This document shows, in pieces, positions 14,642-18,537 of a stretch of 18,537 nucleotides of DNA. Below the pieces are notes generated by a model, which saw only the letters and a program-made list of their open reading frames with translations, ran no database searches and was not told where the DNA came from. Position 1 is the first letter of the stretch. Each line of letters begins with the position of its first letter. The stretch is from positions 1 to 18,537 of the forward strand of contig JAATGK010000107.1 in the NCBI GenBank assembly GCA_015654715.1, in the 5' to 3' direction. The position numbers and the translations under genes were made by a program. The DNA is from Alphaproteobacteria bacterium. Lineage in GTDB: Bacteria; Pseudomonadota; Alphaproteobacteria; Micropepsales; Micropepsaceae.

Positions 14642-17638
14642 ATGCTCCAGGATTACAAATCAACCGTTTCTGTTCTTGCGCTGCTTGTTGGTTTTGCCAG
14701 CACGCCGGCCTTTGCGCAGACAACTCCGGCGACCGGTGACGGAATAGAAACGATCACCGTTACCGGTTACCGCGGCAGCCTAGAATCCGCGGCGATGGCC
14801 AAGCGGACGGCCACCAACTTTTCGGATACGGTGTTCGCCGAAGACATCGGCAAATTCCCGGATCTGAACATCGCTGAAGCGATCAACCGCGTGCCGGGCA
14901 TCCAGCTCACCCGCGATGCTTCGGGCGAAGGCGTGCAGATCACTGTTCGCGGCATGAACCCGAGCTTCACCAACATCACGATGAACGGCCATCCGATCAG
15001 CGTCGCGACCGATGGGACGCTCGGATCAGGCAACCAAAACCGCGAACTCGACCTCGACATGTTCCCGGTCGAACTGTTCACCAAGGTCGCAGTCAGCAAG
15101 ACACCGTCGGCCGACACCTATGAAGGCGGCATCGGCGGCACGGTCAACCTCGCTACCGCCAAGCCACTCGATACTCCAGATCAAGGCTTCCATGCGAACT
15201 ATGCCGTTCAGGAAGAATACAACGACATCAGCGGTGCGTTCAGTCCTCGCGCTTCGCTGATCGCGCGCTACAACTGGGACGACAAGCTGGGCGTCCTGTT
15301 CGGCTTCTCCGGCCAGCACTACAAGTTCCGTACGGACGCCTATGCGAGTGTCGGCAATGCGCTCGCCGATGTCGGCGGCCAGCAGCCGGCCGGCTCGTGC
15401 CCGAACTGCAATACGATCGGCACCGGCAAAGCCTTCCGCTGGGCGACGGTCGTTCCGCCCGGCATCAGCGCCGCGGATGCCGCCAAATACGGTCTCGGCG
15501 CGGCCGGGACGCCGTATGCTTATGCCGGCGGCAACACTGCCGGCGGTACTTCGGGTCTGACGACGGCCGACTTATCCAACACGATTATGCCGTATCTGGC
15601 CAATGAAGGTTATACCGCGGGCGGCAAGGACCGTCTGTCATTCCTGACCGACGTCCAGTGGCGTCCCACGGATACCCTCGAATTCAATTTCAACGCCCTG
15701 TACGAGTTCTCGCAACGCCTGTGGACGACCGACGGTATGGAATGGTACGTCCGCAATACTTGCAACTCGGCCGGCACAGCTTCGAACTGCATGGTTCCGG
15801 TCGGCGTACAGCGCGACTCCCTCGGCTATCTGACCAAGGGTACGTTCCTCAACTCGTCGTGGTTCGCGATTCAATCCCAGTATGCCGAGAACATCGGCTT
15901 CTTGGATCTCAATCCGACGGTTGCTTGGTCACCGACGACGTGGCTGAAGATCGATGGCAGCGTCGACTACAACGACAGCTCGATCAACCGCCGCAACTGG
16001 GGCTATCTGACCCAGACCGCGCCCGGCTCGGGGATTACGGTCAATTTTGAGCAGAAGCCCAACTCTCAAATGCCGACCCTCACCACCAATGCGCCGCTCA
16101 ACGATCCCACCAGCGCGGTTTGGCAGTGGTATCAGGTGCGCGTGCAGCCGCTGTTCCGCGACACCGTCAACCAAGGCACCGATTGGAACGCGACGATCGG
16201 TGACGATGCGAACAACATCAAGCTTGGCTATTCGTACAACAGCATGCATCGCCGGATCGACGCGCGTGACAACGGCGCCATGGCGCAGGCCTGCATCACC
16301 GGGTCTTCCGCATGCACCATGCCGGACGGCTCGACGCGTCCTGCCGGTGTTGGCCTGGTCCCGAACTCCGATCTTACGAAATACCTCCAGACGATACCGG
16401 TCGGAAGCTTCATGAGCCAGACCGATGGCAGCAATGGCTACGATAGCTACATCGGCTTCAACATGAAGGCTCTCGGCCAGGCGGCTCATATCGCCGATTT
16501 CGTGTCGACAGCTCCGTTCTCGACGACCGGCGCTTTCGGTGCTCAGAAGTCCGGCGCCATCACCGAGAGATCGCAGAACGGCTACGTCGAAGTGAACGGC
16601 TTGATCAAAATCGTCGATCATGATCTGCACCTCAATGCCGGTGTGCGTTACTACAACACCACTCAGATCATCACCGGGCCGCAAGCCGATGCGACCGGCA
16701 AGTATTACTTCGTCACCAACCAGACCACCTATCAGGGCATTCTGCCGTCGTTCAATTCGTCGTTTAACCTGCTCGAAGATGTCGTGCTCCGCGCGGCGGC
16801 TTCGCGTACCATGACCCGCGCGCAGCCCTCGGCGATGCTTCCGGGTTTCTCGTTCCAAAGCGCGCTGTTGAGCCCGATCAACATCGGCAATCCGGACCTC
16901 AAGCCGTACTACTCAAACAACATCGACTTGGGTGTTGAGTGGTACACCGGCGGCCCGGGCGTTGTGTCGCTCAACTACTTCCGCAAGGACATCAGCAACT
17001 TCACAACCATCGTTTCGAGCAGCCAGACGTTCGGATCGATGGGCATTCCGTTCTCGCTGCTGACGCCGACCCAAGTCGCGGACTTCAACGCGAACGGCGG
17101 CAACAATGCGGTTGTCCAGGTCAGCCAGACGGTCAATCTGGCACAGGACTATCATCTCGAAGGCTTCGAGATTAACTACGTCCAACCGCTCGACGTCGTT
17201 CTCGAAGGTCTCGGCGTGTCCGGTACCTTCACCAGCCTGACCCACTCGGTCGACCCGGGCCTGTCTGCGGCCATCGCGCAGGGCCTGGCTCTCGGCATCG
17301 CCCGGTACACCTACAACCTCGGCGGTTATTACGAGAACAACGGGTTTTCGCTGCACGTCAACTGGAACTACGTGGCGCGTACGATCTCCATGGCCACGCC
17401 GGCCCAGCAGGGCGTGAACCAGCCTGGCTGGAACAAGCCTTATGGCCAGTTGGACCTGTCGTCGAGCTATCAGCTTGGGTTCCTCGATGGCACCTTGTTC
17501 GAAGGCTCGATGGTGACTCTCGATATCCAGAACCTGACGTCGTCGACGCCGGCCTCGTATATCGGTTCGCAGAATGCGGTGTACGGCGAGACCTATCGCG
17601 GTGCGACCTACATCGTCGGCTTCCGCGGGAAGTTCTGA
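14642..17638 (+). CDS. TonB-dependent receptor without STN domain
   Basis: An outer-membrane transporter of 998 residues, a close paralogue of the preceding receptor along its whole plug and barrel. Signal peptide: about 1-25 (VLALLVGFASTPAFA). A TonB box ETITVTG follows at 36-42 with no STN domain between. Plug: about 55-170 (DIGKFPDLNIAEAINRVPGI, RGMNPSFTNITMNG, VSKTPSADTYEGGIGGTV). Barrel: from about 180 to GATYIVGFRGKF, with the normal C-terminal Phe. The six cysteines of receptor 1 are matched (253/256, 374/383, 551/558). Without STN it should transport but not signal to FecR. It has a strong ribosome site, and its codon choice is more GC-ending and uniform than in receptor 1, which hints at higher expression. 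A GH115 gene follows, which suggests the ligand is a glucuronoxylan fragment. Confidence 0.95.
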   Translation: MLQDYKSTVSVLALLVGFASTPAFAQTTPATGDGIETITVTGYRGSLESAAMAKRTATNFSDTVFAEDIGKFPDLNIAEAINRVPGIQLTRDASGEGVQITVRGMNPSFTNITMNGHPISVATDGTLGSGNQNRELDLDMFPVELFTKVAVSKTPSADTYEGGIGGTVNLATAKPLDTPDQGFHANYAVQEEYNDISGAFSPRASLIARYNWDDKLGVLFGFSGQHYKFRTDAYASVGNALADVGGQQPAGSCPNCNTIGTGKAFRWATVVPPGISAADAAKYGLGAAGTPYAYAGGNTAGGTSGLTTADLSNTIMPYLANEGYTAGGKDRLSFLTDVQWRPTDTLEFNFNALYEFSQRLWTTDGMEWYVRNTCNSAGTASNCMVPVGVQRDSLGYLTKGTFLNSSWFAIQSQYAENIGFLDLNPTVAWSPTTWLKIDGSVDYNDSSINRRNWGYLTQTAPGSGITVNFEQKPNSQMPTLTTNAPLNDPTSAVWQWYQVRVQPLFRDTVNQGTDWNATIGDDANNIKLGYSYNSMHRRIDARDNGAMAQACITGSSACTMPDGSTRPAGVGLVPNSDLTKYLQTIPVGSFMSQTDGSNGYDSYIGFNMKALGQAAHIADFVSTAPFSTTGAFGAQKSGAITERSQNGYVEVNGLIKIVDHDLHLNAGVRYYNTTQIITGPQADATGKYYFVTNQTTYQGILPSFNSSFNLLEDVVLRAAASRTMTRAQPSAMLPGFSFQSALLSPINIGNPDLKPYYSNNIDLGVEWYTGGPGVVSLNYFRKDISNFTTIVSSSQTFGSMGIPFSLLTPTQVADFNANGGNNAVVQVSQTVNLAQDYHLEGFEINYVQPLDVVLEGLGVSGTFTSLTHSVDPGLSAAIAQGLALGIARYTYNLGGYYENNGFSLHVNWNYVARTISMATPAQQGVNQPGWNKPYGQLDLSSSYQLGFLDGTLFEGSMVTLDIQNLTSSTPASYIGSQNAVYGETYRGATYIVGFRGKF

Positions 17639-17681
17639 TCGGAGCGTAGATTGTAATGGTGTTCACACTTTAGCTTGCGGC

Positions 17682-17716
17682 GGGGTGGCGTATCGCGAAA
17701 GCGGTCGCCGCCCCGG
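17682..17716 (+). terminator. stable hairpin between the second receptor and GH115
   Basis: GGGGTGGCG (17682-17690) pairs with CGCCGCCCC (17706-17714) with one G-U. The stem is extended inside by ATCGC/GCGGT with a GAAA tetraloop (17697-17700). Only a short T-run follows, so it may be a weak terminator or an mRNA-stabilising 3' structure that lowers expression of the downstream enzyme relative to the receptor. Confidence 0.45.
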
Positions 17717-17837
17717 TTTCGCTTTCGTCGACTTTTGCTCGGTTTTGAACAAGCAAGCGTCGTCGCGGGCCCCAGGCAATAGAGACACGGACGGTCTTGG
17801 TTAGGCGACACGCCCGGAACAATAATCGGAGGTAACA

Positions 17838-18537
17838 ATGAGGCACAGAACGGGCGCATCGCCGCGGGTTGGCGGCCGGCAGGTGCTAATCGTGTTCTTG
17901 TGTCTTGCGTTTGCAGGATGGGCGCAATCTGCTCGCGCCGAGACTTTGACGCTGTTCGACAAGCACGGCTTGGCCTCGGTCGTCTATGACAAGGATAGCG
18001 GCACGCCAATCGCCAAAGCCGCGGCGTTGCTATCGCATGATCTGAACGCGCTGAGCGGCACGACGCCGGTGGTGACAGCGGATTTCGACGCGGTCAAGAA
18101 TGGGGCCGTGGTGATTGGTCTGGCCTCTTCGCCGAGGATCGCTGCGCTGTTGAAGGCCAACAATATTTCAACCTCGCCGATCGCGGGCAAGTGGGAGACC
18201 TACGGCCGCGCCGTGGTTCCGGCTCCGTGGGACGCGAGCAAGAAGGTTTTGGTGATCTTCGGCTCCGATACTCGCGGTACGATCTGGGGCGTGATGGATC
18301 TGACACGCGAACTGGGCGTGTCGCCGTGGGAATGGTGGGCGGATGTCAAGATCCAGAAAACCGATCGCCTCGCAGTGGCAAGCGCCACGCGCTACTCCAA
18401 AGAGCCTTCGGTCAAGTATCGCGGCTTCTTCCTGAACACCCCAATGCTGTCGGTTTGGGCACACAAGAACTTCGACCAGAAACAGGGCGGCAGGGACGAA
18501 GGCACGAGGTTCTACGGCATCGGTCCCAAGACCTATG
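17838..18537 (+). CDS. GH115 xylan alpha-glucuronidase (3' end outside window)
   Basis: The first 233 residues of a glycoside hydrolase family 115 enzyme, which removes (4-O-methyl)-glucuronic acid from internal and terminal xylose units of glucuronoxylan. A signal peptide (about 1-34, VLIVFLCLAFAGWAQSARA) predicts export. The N-terminal domain has VVYDKDSGTPIAKAAALLSH and DLNALSG. Then come FGSDTRGTIWGVMDLTRELG, VSPWEWWADV and EPSVKYRGFFLN, which match the GH115 hallmark order (YGIYDLSEQIGVSPWYWWADV and PSVKYRGIF in relatives). A perfect GGAGG ribosome site lies just before the ATG at 17838. GH115 enzymes usually exceed 800 residues, so most of the catalytic region lies beyond the window. 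It follows the second receptor by about 200 bp, probably under the same control. It is the best single clue to the substrate of the locus. Confidence 0.9.
   Translation, partial: MRHRTGASPRVGGRQVLIVFLCLAFAGWAQSARAETLTLFDKHGLASVVYDKDSGTPIAKAAALLSHDLNALSGTTPVVTADFDAVKNGAVVIGLASSPRIAALLKANNISTSPIAGKWETYGRAVVPAPWDASKKVLVIFGSDTRGTIWGVMDLTRELGVSPWEWWADVKIQKTDRLAVASATRYSKEPSVKYRGFFLNTPMLSVWAHKNFDQKQGGRDEGTRFYGIGPKTY

Noticed and set aside
1..18537. CRISPR arrays, insertion sequences, prophage or toxin-antitoxin genes
   Set aside because: No regularly spaced repeats, transposase, integrase or phage motifs were seen on either strand.

Overview
The window is high-GC DNA that reads as an alphaproteobacterium. 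The evidence is a CpdR-type cell-cycle response regulator beside an N-formylglutamate amidohydrolase, a small RNA of the alphaproteobacterial alpha-r8 (suhB/MmgR) type, and long TonB-dependent receptors of the kind common in Caulobacterales, Sphingomonadales and Rhizomicrobium-like bacteria. I cannot fix the genus.

Left part (1-6777), housekeeping in character. A minus-strand run holds an LpxH-like metallophosphatase, a GT4 glycosyltransferase and a polytopic GT-C-like membrane protein cut by the window edge; together they look like an envelope glycolipid or glycan unit. Divergent from it is a 78-nt sRNA with its own promoter and terminator, followed by an exported protein of unknown function. 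Its stop lies 3 nt from the stop of a convergent N-formylglutamate amidohydrolase. cpdR is divergent from the amidohydrolase, across a 224-bp spacer with two tandem imperfect repeats. A TonB-like protein and tRNA-Val(GAC) follow.

Middle (6778-7703): about 0.9 kb in which I find no credible gene.

Right part (7704-18537): a locus that looks built for glucuronoxylan. It has an exported alpha/beta hydrolase of the xylan acetyl-esterase/BD-FAE type, an ECF sigma factor (FecI type), a FecR anti-sigma regulator, a TonB-dependent receptor with an N-terminal STN signalling domain, a second closely related receptor without STN, and the start of a GH115 xylan alpha-glucuronidase. The likely logic is that the STN receptor senses and imports a xylan-derived ligand and signals through FecR to the sigma factor, while the second receptor is a plain transporter and the secreted or periplasmic enzymes trim side chains.

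The most notable observation is the 543-bp gap between the receptors. It holds a decayed copy of the leader, signal-peptide and STN-coding part of receptor 1, collinear with it and broken by a lost start codon, indels and stops. This suggests a tandem duplication in which the second copy lost its signalling domain.
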